This document shows, piece by piece, positions 15,376-22,330 of a stretch of 23,978 nucleotides of DNA; positions within the stretch are counted from its first letter, which is position 1, and each line of letters starts with the position of its first letter. Source of the DNA: Flavobacteriaceae bacterium (GTDB lineage: Bacteria; Bacteroidota; Bacteroidia; Flavobacteriales; Flavobacteriaceae). Location: NCBI GenBank assembly GCA_021647405.1, contig JAKIUU010000035.1, forward strand, positions 1 to 23,978. The letters are read 5' to 3'. A program made the translations under genes and the position numbers. Under the pieces are notes generated by a model. It ran no database searches and had not been told where the DNA came from. It saw only the letters and a program-made list of their open reading frames with translations.

Positions 15376-18105
15376 TTATCTTGTTTTACTAAATACTTTG
15401 TCTATAACGACTTGATGGCGTTTTTTAAAACGCATACTAGAGCCCGAAGCTACCGCTGCGTTTAATTTTTGCGATGCCAACTCTAATTTAACCTCTGTAA
15501 AATGTTGTAACATATGCCCCCAAGCACCCATATTTTGGGGTTCTTCTTGTGCCCACATATACCTTGTGGCCTTATCATATTTGGCCAAAATTGTTTTGAT
15601 TTTCTTTCTGTCTAACGGAAATAATTGTTCTACACGTACAAAAGCAATATCATTTCTGTCTAATTTTTTACGCGCTTCAATCAATTCATAATAGAATTTA
15701 CCCGAACAAAATACCAGTTGTTTTACATTTTCTGGAGAAATGGCGTCGTCTATAATTTCTTGAAAAGAACCATCTGTAAAGTCCTTAACGGATGACACTG
15801 CAACAGGATGGCGCAACAAACTTTTTGGTGTAAACACAATAAGTGGTTTTCTAAAATTGCGTTTCATCTGACGGCGTAACAAATGGAAAAAATTGGCTGG
15901 TGTGGTACAATTGGCGAGTACCATATTTTCTACAGCACACAATTGCAAATAGCGTTCAATTCTTGCCGATGAATGTTCTGCGCCTTGTCCTTCGTAGCCA
16001 TGTGGTAATAAAATAACGATACCATTTTGTTGTTTCCATTTATCTTCGGCAGCACTTATATACTGGTCGAATATTATTTGGGCACCGTTGCTAAAATCGC
16101 CAAATTGTGCTTCCCAAATAGTTAAGGTATTCGGATTTGCCATGGCGAATCCATATTCAAATCCTAAAACACCATATTCTGACAATAGCGAATTATAAAT
16201 TTTAGACCTGCCTTTTACCTCTGGAATTTTATTTAATAAATTAACCCTTTTCTCTGAATTTTCATCACGTAAAATGGCATGTCTGTGCGAAAAAGTACCC
16301 CGTTCTACATCCTGCCCAGAGAGTCTTACATTAAATCCTTCTTGCATTAGACTGCCATAGGCTAAAAGTTCGCCCATGCTCCAATCTAATCTATCGGTTT
16401 CAAAAAACATCCGGTTACGGTCTTTCAGAATCCGTTCAGCTTTTCTTAAAAATTTAACCCCTTCGGGTACATTAGAAATGGTATTGACAATACCCGCCAG
16501 TTGTTCTTTAGTAACCGATGTGTCTATTGGTTTAAACATATCATCGTAACCATTATAAACATACGATGTCCATTTCTCTGCCATAAATGGATGTACAACA
16601 GATATGCCATCTTCTTTAGATTTTTGATGTTCCGTAGCAAGCATCTCTTTAAAATCAGTCGTTATTTTTTTGGCATAAGCTTCATCAATAACACCTTCGG
16701 CAATCAATTTTTTGACATAAACATCTTTCGGATTGGGTTGTTTGGCAATGGCTTTGTATAAAGTTGGTTGTGTAAAACGGGGTTCATCGCCTTCGTTATG
16801 ACCGTATTTTCTATAACCTAATAAATCTATAAATACATCGCGTTTAAAACGCATCCTAAAATCTAAAGCCAAATGTACGGCATGCGTTACCGCCTCAACA
16901 TCGTCTGCATTAACGTGTAAAACAGGCGAAAGTGTTACTTTGCCCACATCTGTACAATAAGTGCTCGACCGCGCATCTAAATAGTTGGTTGTAAATCCTA
17001 CTTGATTATTGATAACGATATGAATGGTGCCTCCAGTGGCATATCCATTTAGTTTACTCATCTGAATAACCTCATAAACAACCCCCTGACCTGCAATGGC
17101 TGCATCGCCATGAACCAAAATGGGTAAGACTTTATTTGAATCTCCACCGTATTTTGACTCTATCTCAGATTTGGCAATTCCTTGCACAATGGGTCCAACC
17201 GTTTCTAAATGAGAAGGGTTGGGTACTAAATTTAGCGTAACTTCTTTATTGTTTATCAGGGTTTTTTTATAGGTAGCCCCCAAATGGTATTTAACATCGC
17301 CATCAAAACTTACCTCTTCAAAATCCTTTCCCTCAAATTCATTAAATAATTCGCGAACTGGCTTTCTGAAAATATTGGTAAGTGTATTTAATCGGCCACG
17401 ATGTGCCATACCAAAAACAAATTCGTCTACATCATAATCTTCGGCAGCAATTCTAACCATTCCGCCCAAGGCAGGAATTAAAGTTTCGCCTCCTTCTAAT
17501 GAAAATCTTTTTTGCCCAACAAATTTGGTCTGTAAAAATTGTTCAAAAGTAACCGCCTGATTTAACTTAGAAAGAATATATTTTTTAGTTTCGGCAGTGT
17601 ATTTTGGATGGTTGTCATCTTTATTTAATTTATTTTGCCACCATTTAATCTCTTCGGGCTTGCGAATGTACATATACTCAATACCTATGGCATCGCAATA
17701 AATGGCTTCGAGATGGGCAATAATATTTTTAAGAGAACTGGGATTTAAACTCAGTATTTCTCCTGCATTAAAAATGGTATCTAAATCGGATTTTGACAAT
17801 CCGAATGTTTCGATATCTAAATTAGGTGTGTATTTTCTACGCGCTCTTACCGGGTTTGTTTTGGTAAACAAATGACCTCTGGTACGGTAGGCATTAATTA
17901 AATCGACTACTTTAAATTCTTTTTGAACCTGTTCTGGTACTTCTACACTGTCTGTCCCTTTTTCGTAAGAAGCATTCGCAAAATCATAGCCTTGAAAAAA
18001 GCTACGCCAGCTGGGTTCAACAGCGTCAGGATTCTGCAAATAGCTATCGTACAAAGAAGCATAATAAGCCGCATGAGCTGTATTTAAAAACGAAAAGTTT
18101 TCCAT
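15376..18105 (-). CDS. odhA: 2-oxoglutarate dehydrogenase E1
   Basis: This thiamin-diphosphate enzyme decarboxylates 2-oxoglutarate and transfers the succinyl group to E2 lipoamide. The 909-residue product is full length. It opens with the E1o-specific N-terminal segment (FLNTAHAAYYASLYDSYLQNPDAVEPSW). MAHRGRLN is at 233-240. The ThDP/Mg motif runs from GDA (333-335) to NNQ (366-368), with GYRKYGHNEGDEP after it. The transketolase-like pyrimidine domain shows RGTFSHRHA and LPHGYEGQGAEHSSAR, and the C-terminal domain shows WAQEEPQNMGAW. The ATG at 18105 is preceded by a -7 box 38 bp upstream. Confidence 0.97.
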   Translation of the reverse strand: MENFSFLNTAHAAYYASLYDSYLQNPDAVEPSWRSFFQGYDFANASYEKGTDSVEVPEQVQKEFKVVDLINAYRTRGHLFTKTNPVRARRKYTPNLDIETFGLSKSDLDTIFNAGEILSLNPSSLKNIIAHLEAIYCDAIGIEYMYIRKPEEIKWWQNKLNKDDNHPKYTAETKKYILSKLNQAVTFEQFLQTKFVGQKRFSLEGGETLIPALGGMVRIAAEDYDVDEFVFGMAHRGRLNTLTNIFRKPVRELFNEFEGKDFEEVSFDGDVKYHLGATYKKTLINNKEVTLNLVPNPSHLETVGPIVQGIAKSEIESKYGGDSNKVLPILVHGDAAIAGQGVVYEVIQMSKLNGYATGGTIHIVINNQVGFTTNYLDARSSTYCTDVGKVTLSPVLHVNADDVEAVTHAVHLALDFRMRFKRDVFIDLLGYRKYGHNEGDEPRFTQPTLYKAIAKQPNPKDVYVKKLIAEGVIDEAYAKKITTDFKEMLATEHQKSKEDGISVVHPFMAEKWTSYVYNGYDDMFKPIDTSVTKEQLAGIVNTISNVPEGVKFLRKAERILKDRNRMFFETDRLDWSMGELLAYGSLMQEGFNVRLSGQDVERGTFSHRHAILRDENSEKRVNLLNKIPEVKGRSKIYNSLLSEYGVLGFEYGFAMANPNTLTIWEAQFGDFSNGAQIIFDQYISAAEDKWKQQNGIVILLPHGYEGQGAEHSSARIERYLQLCAVENMVLANCTTPANFFHLLRRQMKRNFRKPLIVFTPKSLLRHPVAVSSVKDFTDGSFQEIIDDAISPENVKQLVFCSGKFYYELIEARKKLDRNDIAFVRVEQLFPLDRKKIKTILAKYDKATRYMWAQEEPQNMGAWGHMLQHFTEVKLELASQKLNAAVASGSSMRFKKRHQVVIDKVFSKTR

Positions 18106-18143
18106 CTAATAACTGACTTTCTTTATGTTATAAAAAATTTTGC

Positions 18144-18151
18144 CAAAAATA
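18144..18151 (-). promoter_or_regulatory. -7 box of odhAB
   Basis: On the minus strand this reads TATTTTTG, a perfect TAnnTTTG element 38 bp before the odhA ATG. The -33 region is weak. It faces away from the tRNA-Asn promoter about 65 bp further on. Confidence 0.5.
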
Positions 18152-18216
18152 CGCTTTTTAACTTCATGACTTTAAAAAAGGGCTTAAATATTAGCAAAAA
18201 TATTTTTACTTATTGC

Positions 18217-18246
18217 TTGATAGAAATATAAAAACATTTATATTTG
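18217..18246 (+). promoter_or_regulatory. promoter of tRNA-Asn
   Basis: TTG (18217-18219), 19 bp, then TATATTTG (18239-18246): a perfect Bacteroidota promoter. It is followed directly by GCACTCGC, as in the tRNA-Glu promoter. The leader to the tRNA is ~80 nt, much longer than for tRNA-Glu, because a CCCGA palindrome and a tRNA-like fragment lie in it. Confidence 0.8.
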
Positions 18247-18280
18247 CACTCGCTAAAGTAAAAAATTCTTTCTTGTTCAT

Positions 18281-18296
18281 CCCGATAGTTATCGGG
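18281..18296 (+). repeat. CCCGATA/TATCGGG palindrome in the tRNA-Asn leader
   Basis: CCCGATAGTTATCGGG is a perfect 7-bp inverted repeat around GT. From memory, CCCGAT...ATCGGG palindromes recur between genes in flavobacteria; I cannot check that here. It is followed after one base by a partial copy of the tRNA-Asn D arm. Confidence 0.7.
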
Positions 18297-18297
18297 A

Positions 18298-18313
18298 GGT
18301 TTAGAGCATCTGA
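18298..18313 (+). repeat. partial copy of tRNA-Asn D arm / anticodon 5' stem
   Basis: GGT plus TTAGAGCATCTGA (18301-18313) repeats the tRNA segment at 18352-18364 exactly over 13 bases, with one extra T after GGT. It is too short to form a tRNA. Confidence 0.55.
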
Positions 18314-18332
18314 GAGAAAATATAAGTAACCT

Positions 18333-18406
18333 TCCTCCTTAGCTCAGTTGGTTAGAGCATCTGACTGTTAATCAGAGGGTCCTTGGTTCGAGCCCAAGAG
18401 GAGGAG
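18333..18406 (+). tRNA. tRNA-Asn (anticodon GTT)
   Basis: 74 nt. The acceptor stem TCCTCCT/AGGAGGA has discriminator G. The D arm contains AGCTCAGTTGGTTAGAGC. The anticodon stem TCTGA/TCAGA encloses CTGTTAA, giving anticodon GTT. The T arm is CTTGG-TTCGAGC-CCAAG. CCA is not encoded. A strong terminator follows. Confidence 0.97.
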
Positions 18407-18415
18407 CTTTCTTAA

Positions 18416-18445
18416 AAAGACTATCAGAAATGATGGTCTTTTTTT
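18416..18445 (+). terminator. intrinsic terminator of tRNA-Asn
   Basis: AAAGACTATC (18416-18425) pairs with GATGGTCTTT (18432-18441) over 10 bp with a single U-G wobble, a 6-nt loop, and a T run to 18445. Confidence 0.85.
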
Positions 18446-18473
18446 GTTATATGAAATCTTGGCGAGAAGTTTA

Positions 18474-18516
18474 TCCCGAGAGTGTAACGATTCGGGAAGC
18501 CCAAGAGGAGGAGCTT
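18474..18516 (+). repeat. CCCGA hairpin plus 19-bp copy of the tRNA-Asn 3' end
   Basis: TCCCGA (18474-18479) and TCGGGA (18492-18497) form a hairpin stem. Immediately after it, AGCCCAAGAGGAGGAGCTT (18498-18516) repeats 18391-18409, the end of the tRNA-Asn T stem, the acceptor strand and the first flank bases, exactly over 19 bp. It is either a decayed second tRNA-Asn copy or an attachment-site-like direct repeat. Confidence 0.75.
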
Positions 18517-18548
18517 AAAGAGTTACAAGAAATTGTAGCTCTTTTTTT
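18517..18548 (+). terminator. second terminator, diverged copy of the first
   Basis: AAAGAGTTAC (18517-18526) pairs with GTAGCTCTTT (18535-18544) over 10 bp with one U-G wobble at the same stem position as in the first terminator, and shares an AGAAAT loop core. A T run follows (18542-18548). The shared design suggests duplication together with the tRNA 3' end. Confidence 0.75.
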
Positions 18549-18642
18549 ATACAATTGATTTACTTGTCTTTACAAGAGTTTTAATCTGTTTTTAACTTCC
18601 CTGTATTTATAGCGCTACCCTACTTTATCTCCTTTTTTTTAG

Positions 18643-18873
18643 TGTAAAAGTGGTCAAAAAGGGGATCCAGTTCTAATTTTAACATCTTTCATCTATTTAA
18701 AATATCTAAAAGATCCTTTTGTACTTATTGTTTCTACCATTGCGATTTCTCTTATTTTAGTTTCAGAACAACTCTTTATGAAATCTCATACTGACAGTAG
18801 AGGCCATATGAATATGGGGAGGGATATGATAAAAAAACGAAACGGATATAATACGGCTCAAAATATGTGTTAA
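18643..18873 (+). pseudogene. possible fragment of a small membrane protein gene
   Basis: An open frame of 76 codons between TAG (18640-18642) and TAA (18871-18873) reads protein-like. It has a polar start (SGQKGDPVLIL), a hydrophobic stretch typical of a membrane helix (FVLIVSTIAISLILV) and a charged C-terminus (HMNMGRDMIKKRNGY). There is no ATG, GTG or TTG before the hydrophobic segment; the first ATG would leave only 31 residues. It could be a 5'-truncated gene remnant or chance. I do not recognise the family. The rest of the 18549-18880 gap shows nothing else I can name. Confidence 0.25.
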
Positions 18874-18880
18874 AATGTAA

Positions 18881-18900
18881 TTTCCAACTATATTTGGAAA
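18881..18900 (+). promoter_or_regulatory. -7 box inside an inverted repeat, upstream of purU
   Basis: TATATTTG (18889-18896) is a perfect -7 element, but it sits only 14 bp before the purU ATG. It is embedded in an inverted repeat: TTTCCAA (18881-18887) and TTGGAAA (18894-18900). This could be an operator that hides the promoter or a hairpin near the ribosome-binding region. No good -33 TTG is visible. Confidence 0.45.
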
Positions 18901-18910
18901 AAATATATAC

Positions 18911-19762
18911 ATGGGTGATTTAACTGTTCTAATACATTGTGCTGACCAAAAAGGAATTATTGCTAAAACAACTGATTGTATTCACCAGCACCACGGAAAT
19001 ATTGTTTATATAGACCAATATGTAGATTGTACAAAAAGTGCTTTTTTTATGCGTGTGGCATGCGAATTTGAAGATAAAACTTCAGTTTGGTATTTTACGA
19101 AAGCATTTAAAGAAGGGCCGTCTTTACAATTTACTATGTCTGTAGAAATATACACTGGTACCGATATACCAAAAATGGCTTTATTTGTATCTAAATATGA
19201 TCACTGTTTATACGATATTTTAAGTCGGTATAAATCAAAAGAATGGCAAGTTCACATTCCTTTTATTATAAGCAATCACCCCGATTTAAATCATGTAGCC
19301 GATAGCTTTGGCATTCCGTTTTATCACATTCCCATTACAAAACAAACAAAAGCAGAGGCCGAGTTAAAACAACTTGAATTGTTACGCAAACACCAAATTG
19401 ATTTTATCGTATTGGCCAGATATATGCAAATTGTTTCTCCAAAACTTATTGACGCCTATCCAAATGCCATTATCAATATCCACCATTCGTTTTTACCGGC
19501 ATTTCCAGGCGCCAAACCCTATCATTCTGCACATGAAAGAGGTGTTAAAATTATTGGAGCAACCAGTCATTATATTACTGACGAATTAGATGCAGGACCC
19601 ATTATTCAGCAAGACGTTGCCAGCGTTACCCATTCAAATTCTATTGCCGATTTAGTAACAAAAGGACGCGATTTAGAAAAAATAGTATTGTCTAGAGCTA
19701 TAAAACTTCATTTGCAACATAAAGTGATGGTATATGGCAATCGGACTATTGTTTTTAATTGA
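18911..19762 (+). CDS. purU: formyltetrahydrofolate deformylase
   Basis: PurU hydrolyses 10-formyl-THF to formate and THF, balancing the one-carbon pool used by PurH. The 283-residue product has an N-terminal ACT domain (about 1-85; VLIHCADQKGIIAKTT and the HHGNIVYIDQYVD segment), which in this family senses methionine/glycine status. The formyltransferase-fold catalytic domain follows: the ISNHPDL loop, FIVLARYMQI, then NIHHSFLPAF with N189 and H191, and D227 in ELDAGPII, making the Asn-His-Asp catalytic set. The terminal segment is the usual RDLEKIVLSRAI. The ATG at 18911 gives the normal N-terminus. Its stop codon lies within the FNR-type site that opens the next intergenic region. Confidence 0.96.
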   Translation: MGDLTVLIHCADQKGIIAKTTDCIHQHHGNIVYIDQYVDCTKSAFFMRVACEFEDKTSVWYFTKAFKEGPSLQFTMSVEIYTGTDIPKMALFVSKYDHCLYDILSRYKSKEWQVHIPFIISNHPDLNHVADSFGIPFYHIPITKQTKAEAELKQLELLRKHQIDFIVLARYMQIVSPKLIDAYPNAIINIHHSFLPAFPGAKPYHSAHERGVKIIGATSHYITDELDAGPIIQQDVASVTHSNSIADLVTKGRDLEKIVLSRAIKLHLQHKVMVYGNRTIVFN

Positions 19763-19772
19763 TTTATATCAA
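19759..19772 (+). promoter_or_regulatory. FNR/Crp-type binding site
   Basis: TTGATTTATATCAA is a perfect match to the FNR consensus TTGAT-N4-ATCAA. About 42 bp downstream of its centre, a start site would be expected from a near-consensus -7 box (TAATTTTTG, 19795-19803, with one extra base), which is the distance used by FNR as a class II activator. My rough estimate is a 10% chance of such a match arising once in a window of this size and composition. The next genes are electron-transfer proteins, which fits oxygen-responsive control. Confidence 0.5.
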
Positions 19773-20118
19773 ATAAAAATTGCGTCAATTGTAGTAATTT
19801 TTGTAGATAAATAATAACAATTAATACACAATGTGTTAATACTTATCATAAAATAACCATTCACATATAAAATCTTTTCGTTCACACACATTTTTTTTAT
19901 TTATAATTTAAAAAAATCCCTATTTTTACTATATGTCAATATATTTTGTATAACTACCTTCGATTTAAATTTCTGATAGAAATAGCCTTTTAATTTGGTA
20001 GGGTAAATTGCAGGTTGTTTGTTTTATATGTACGTTGCCAAAGTCTTTTTTTATAAATTTTTATATTTTTTTATTAATAAAATATGTTTTTATCTTTTTT
20101 ACTATTGCAATTTTTATT
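19773..20118 (+). other. T-rich non-coding stretch before the redox operon
   Basis: About 350 bp without a credible gene. It contains the possible FNR-dependent -7 box at 19795-19803 and many T and A runs. The only ATG frame of note (20028-20132, 34 codons) is Phe/Tyr/Lys low complexity and looks like a by-product of base composition. I see no convincing riboswitch or terminator hairpin. It could hold a small RNA or serve as a long 5' leader. Confidence 0.4.
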
Positions 20119-20126
20119 TACATTTG
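20119..20126 (+). promoter_or_regulatory. -7 box close to the redox operon
   Basis: TACATTTG is a perfect TAnnTTTG element, 34 bp before the first codon of the cytochrome b-like gene. The -33 region is an A/T tract without TTG. Confidence 0.5.
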
Positions 20127-20160
20127 ACATAACTTAACCATTAATCTAAAAATCAAACAA

Positions 20161-20988
20161 TTGAAAAATCCAATTCACACTGCCTATATTACAATCATGG
20201 TTTTAATTGTAGTTGCCGTTACCCTATACCTATCTTATACTGGATATAGCTTTTATAAATTACCAATCGAAGAGCGGTTTTACCATCCGCATTACAATTG
20301 GTTTAAATCAAGTGGTCTTTATGGCCAAGGCCTAGGTATTATAGGAACATTTTTAATACTATTTGGCGTGTCTATTTACATTGCCAGAAAGAGATATAAT
20401 TTTATGGTGAAATATTTAAGACTTAAATATTTGCTAGAATTTCATATTTTTTTATGCATACTAGGTCCTATCATGGTATTGTTCCATACTGCTTTTAAAT
20501 TTGGAGGTATTGTATCTGTTGCTTTTTGGAGCATGACAGCTGTTGTACTAAGCGGTGTTGTTGGTAGGTATATCTATATTCAGATACCTAGAACAATAGA
20601 AGGTAGAGAATTAAGTTTAAGTGAGGTTAAAAATATGAAAACTGATTTGGCTTATGTTTTAACCGAAAAATTTAAACTACCCGATAATATTATCGAAATG
20701 ATTGTTAGTTTGACAAAAGACCAAGGCACATCAAATAATAAAATGACTGTAAGAGGTTTAAGAAAAGTTTTAAGAAAAAATAATTTGCCAAGAACCGAAA
20801 GAGTTGCCATTATTAAAATGGTTAAAAAAGAGAAATCGCTATCTGGAAAAATTGCCAGACTACAAACCATGCAAAAAATGCTTAAATACTGGCATGTAAT
20901 ACACTTGCCTTTTGCATTAATAATGTTAGTTATTGTGATAATACACATCATAGTTACGGTGTCTTTTGGATATAAATGGATATTCTGA
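20161..20988 (+). CDS. diheme cytochrome b-like membrane protein
   Basis: A 275-residue inner-membrane protein with five hydrophobic segments at about 8-28, 55-75, 91-110, 115-138 and 246-270, and a charged cytoplasm-like stretch (about 142-243) between the fourth and fifth. Two histidine pairs are each 14 residues apart within a helix: H95/H109 in the third and H248/H262 in the fifth (H245 is also near). That spacing is how bis-His b hemes are held in cytochrome bc1 and ferric-reductase families, so I infer two stacked b hemes across the membrane. I cannot place it in a named family. The start is TTG at 20161; an ATG at 20197 would trim 12 residues. Its stop overlaps the next gene. Confidence 0.7.
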   Translation: MKNPIHTAYITIMVLIVVAVTLYLSYTGYSFYKLPIEERFYHPHYNWFKSSGLYGQGLGIIGTFLILFGVSIYIARKRYNFMVKYLRLKYLLEFHIFLCILGPIMVLFHTAFKFGGIVSVAFWSMTAVVLSGVVGRYIYIQIPRTIEGRELSLSEVKNMKTDLAYVLTEKFKLPDNIIEMIVSLTKDQGTSNNKMTVRGLRKVLRKNNLPRTERVAIIKMVKKEKSLSGKIARLQTMQKMLKYWHVIHLPFALIMLVIVIIHIIVTVSFGYKWIF

Positions 20989-22328
20989 TGGGTGAAGTAT
21001 TAATTGAACAAATAGTTATTTATGGAATCTTGTTTGTGCTGTGCGCAATCATGATTCTCTTTTATTTAAGAAGTAAAAAAGTAAGCTCAAAAGTAGTCGA
21101 GAAAAAAGTTGCTGTAGCTAAAGAAGAGGGCTTGTTTGAACCCGTCTCTTTACACCCCTATATCGATTTAAACACATGTATTGGAAGTGCTGCTTGTATT
21201 GCAGATTGCCCCGAAAAAGACATTTTAGGTGTTGTAGATGGCAAAGCAACTGTTATTAACACCACGCACTGTGTTGGGCATGGGGCTTGTTTTCACGGCT
21301 GCCCTGTTGAAGCCATATCACTAAGAATTGGTACAGAAAAAAGAGGCGTTGATTTACCACACATTAATCAGAATTTTGAAACCAATATGAAAGGCATCTA
21401 CATTGCTGGAGAATTGGGCGGTATGGGTCTGATTAAAAACAGTGTAGAACAAGGCCAACAAGCTATTGAAAATATCATAAAAAGCAAGAAAAAACCTAAA
21501 GAAAATGTTCTTGATGTAATAATAGTAGGTGCAGGTCCTGCAGGTATCTCTGCTTCTCTCGCGGCCAAAAAGTATGGCTTGTCATCTGTCACTTTTGAGC
21601 AAGATTCATTAGGAGGTACCGTATTTACATTTCCAAGAGCAAAAATAGTAATGACAGCACCCATGGATTTACCTCTTTATGGTAAAGTAAAACTACACAA
21701 CACCTCAAAAGACGAATTGCTGAACCTTTGGAAAAAAGTAATTTCTGAACACAATTTAGAAATTAAAGAAAATACAAAGGTTGAAAATATTTTTCCTAAA
21801 GAAGATGGTACTTTTAAAATTGTAACAAAACTAGGAGATGAATATATTTGTAACAATGTGCTTTTATCTATCGGAAGACGTGGCAGTCCCAGAAAATTAA
21901 ATGTGCCTGGTGAAGATACTGCCAAAGTAGCCTATAGGTTATTAGAGCCCGAAAGAATACACGATAAAAAAATTGCTGTTGTTGGAGGTGGCGACTCTGC
22001 CATTGAAACAGCGCTACTTTTAAAAGACAATAACGATGTTACATTGTCCTACAGAAAGGACCAATTCTCTAGGTTAAAACCTAAAAACAAAAAAAAGATT
22101 GCAGATTGTATTGTAAATAAAACAATTAATGTTATTTTTAACACAAATTTAACATCTATAGATAAAACCAGTATAACTGTTAAATATTCTGACACTGATA
22201 CAGAAAGCCAAATTGACAATGATTTGGTCTATATTTTTGCCGGAGGGGAACTGCCAACAGCCTTTTTACAAAAGGCAGGGGTAGAAATTTCAAAACGTTT
22301 TGGATACATTATGAAAAAACACAATTAA
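20976..22328 (+). CDS. membrane-anchored ferredoxin / FAD-NAD(P) oxidoreductase fusion
   Basis: A 450-residue protein in several parts. One transmembrane helix spans about residues 11-31. A two-cluster ferredoxin-like region lies at about 60-117, with C68-x2-S71-x2-C74-x3-C78-P and C99-x2-H102-x2-C105-x3-C109-P: both motifs lack the usual second Cys. Then come GIYIAGELGGMG (140-151) and an EQGQQAIENI helix. The FAD-binding GAGPAG is at 185-190, and the NAD(P)-binding VVGGGDSA at 335-342 is followed by a basic SYRKDQFSRLKPK stretch that would suit NADPH. There is no redox-active CxxC, so electrons probably leave FAD through the Fe-S centres. The GIYIAGE motif normally ends a thioredoxin-reductase-like chain; here it comes first. 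The ATG at 20988 (TGATG with the upstream stop) may be the true start instead of 20976. Confidence 0.85.
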   Translation: MDILMGEVLIEQIVIYGILFVLCAIMILFYLRSKKVSSKVVEKKVAVAKEEGLFEPVSLHPYIDLNTCIGSAACIADCPEKDILGVVDGKATVINTTHCVGHGACFHGCPVEAISLRIGTEKRGVDLPHINQNFETNMKGIYIAGELGGMGLIKNSVEQGQQAIENIIKSKKKPKENVLDVIIVGAGPAGISASLAAKKYGLSSVTFEQDSLGGTVFTFPRAKIVMTAPMDLPLYGKVKLHNTSKDELLNLWKKVISEHNLEIKENTKVENIFPKEDGTFKIVTKLGDEYICNNVLLSIGRRGSPRKLNVPGEDTAKVAYRLLEPERIHDKKIAVVGGGDSAIETALLLKDNNDVTLSYRKDQFSRLKPKNKKKIADCIVNKTINVIFNTNLTSIDKTSITVKYSDTDTESQIDNDLVYIFAGGELPTAFLQKAGVEISKRFGYIMKKHN

Positions 22329-22330
22329 GG

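Noticed and set aside
18333..18548. Tyrosine-recombinase integration at tRNA-Asn with a full genomic island between att sites
   Set aside because: The 19-bp repeats are only 107 bp apart and no integrase or cargo lies between them; at most an empty or decayed trace.
20028..20132. 34-codon ATG frame before the redox operon
   Set aside because: Its composition (mostly Phe, Tyr, Lys, Leu) follows from the T-rich DNA and it overlaps the -7 box at 20119-20126.
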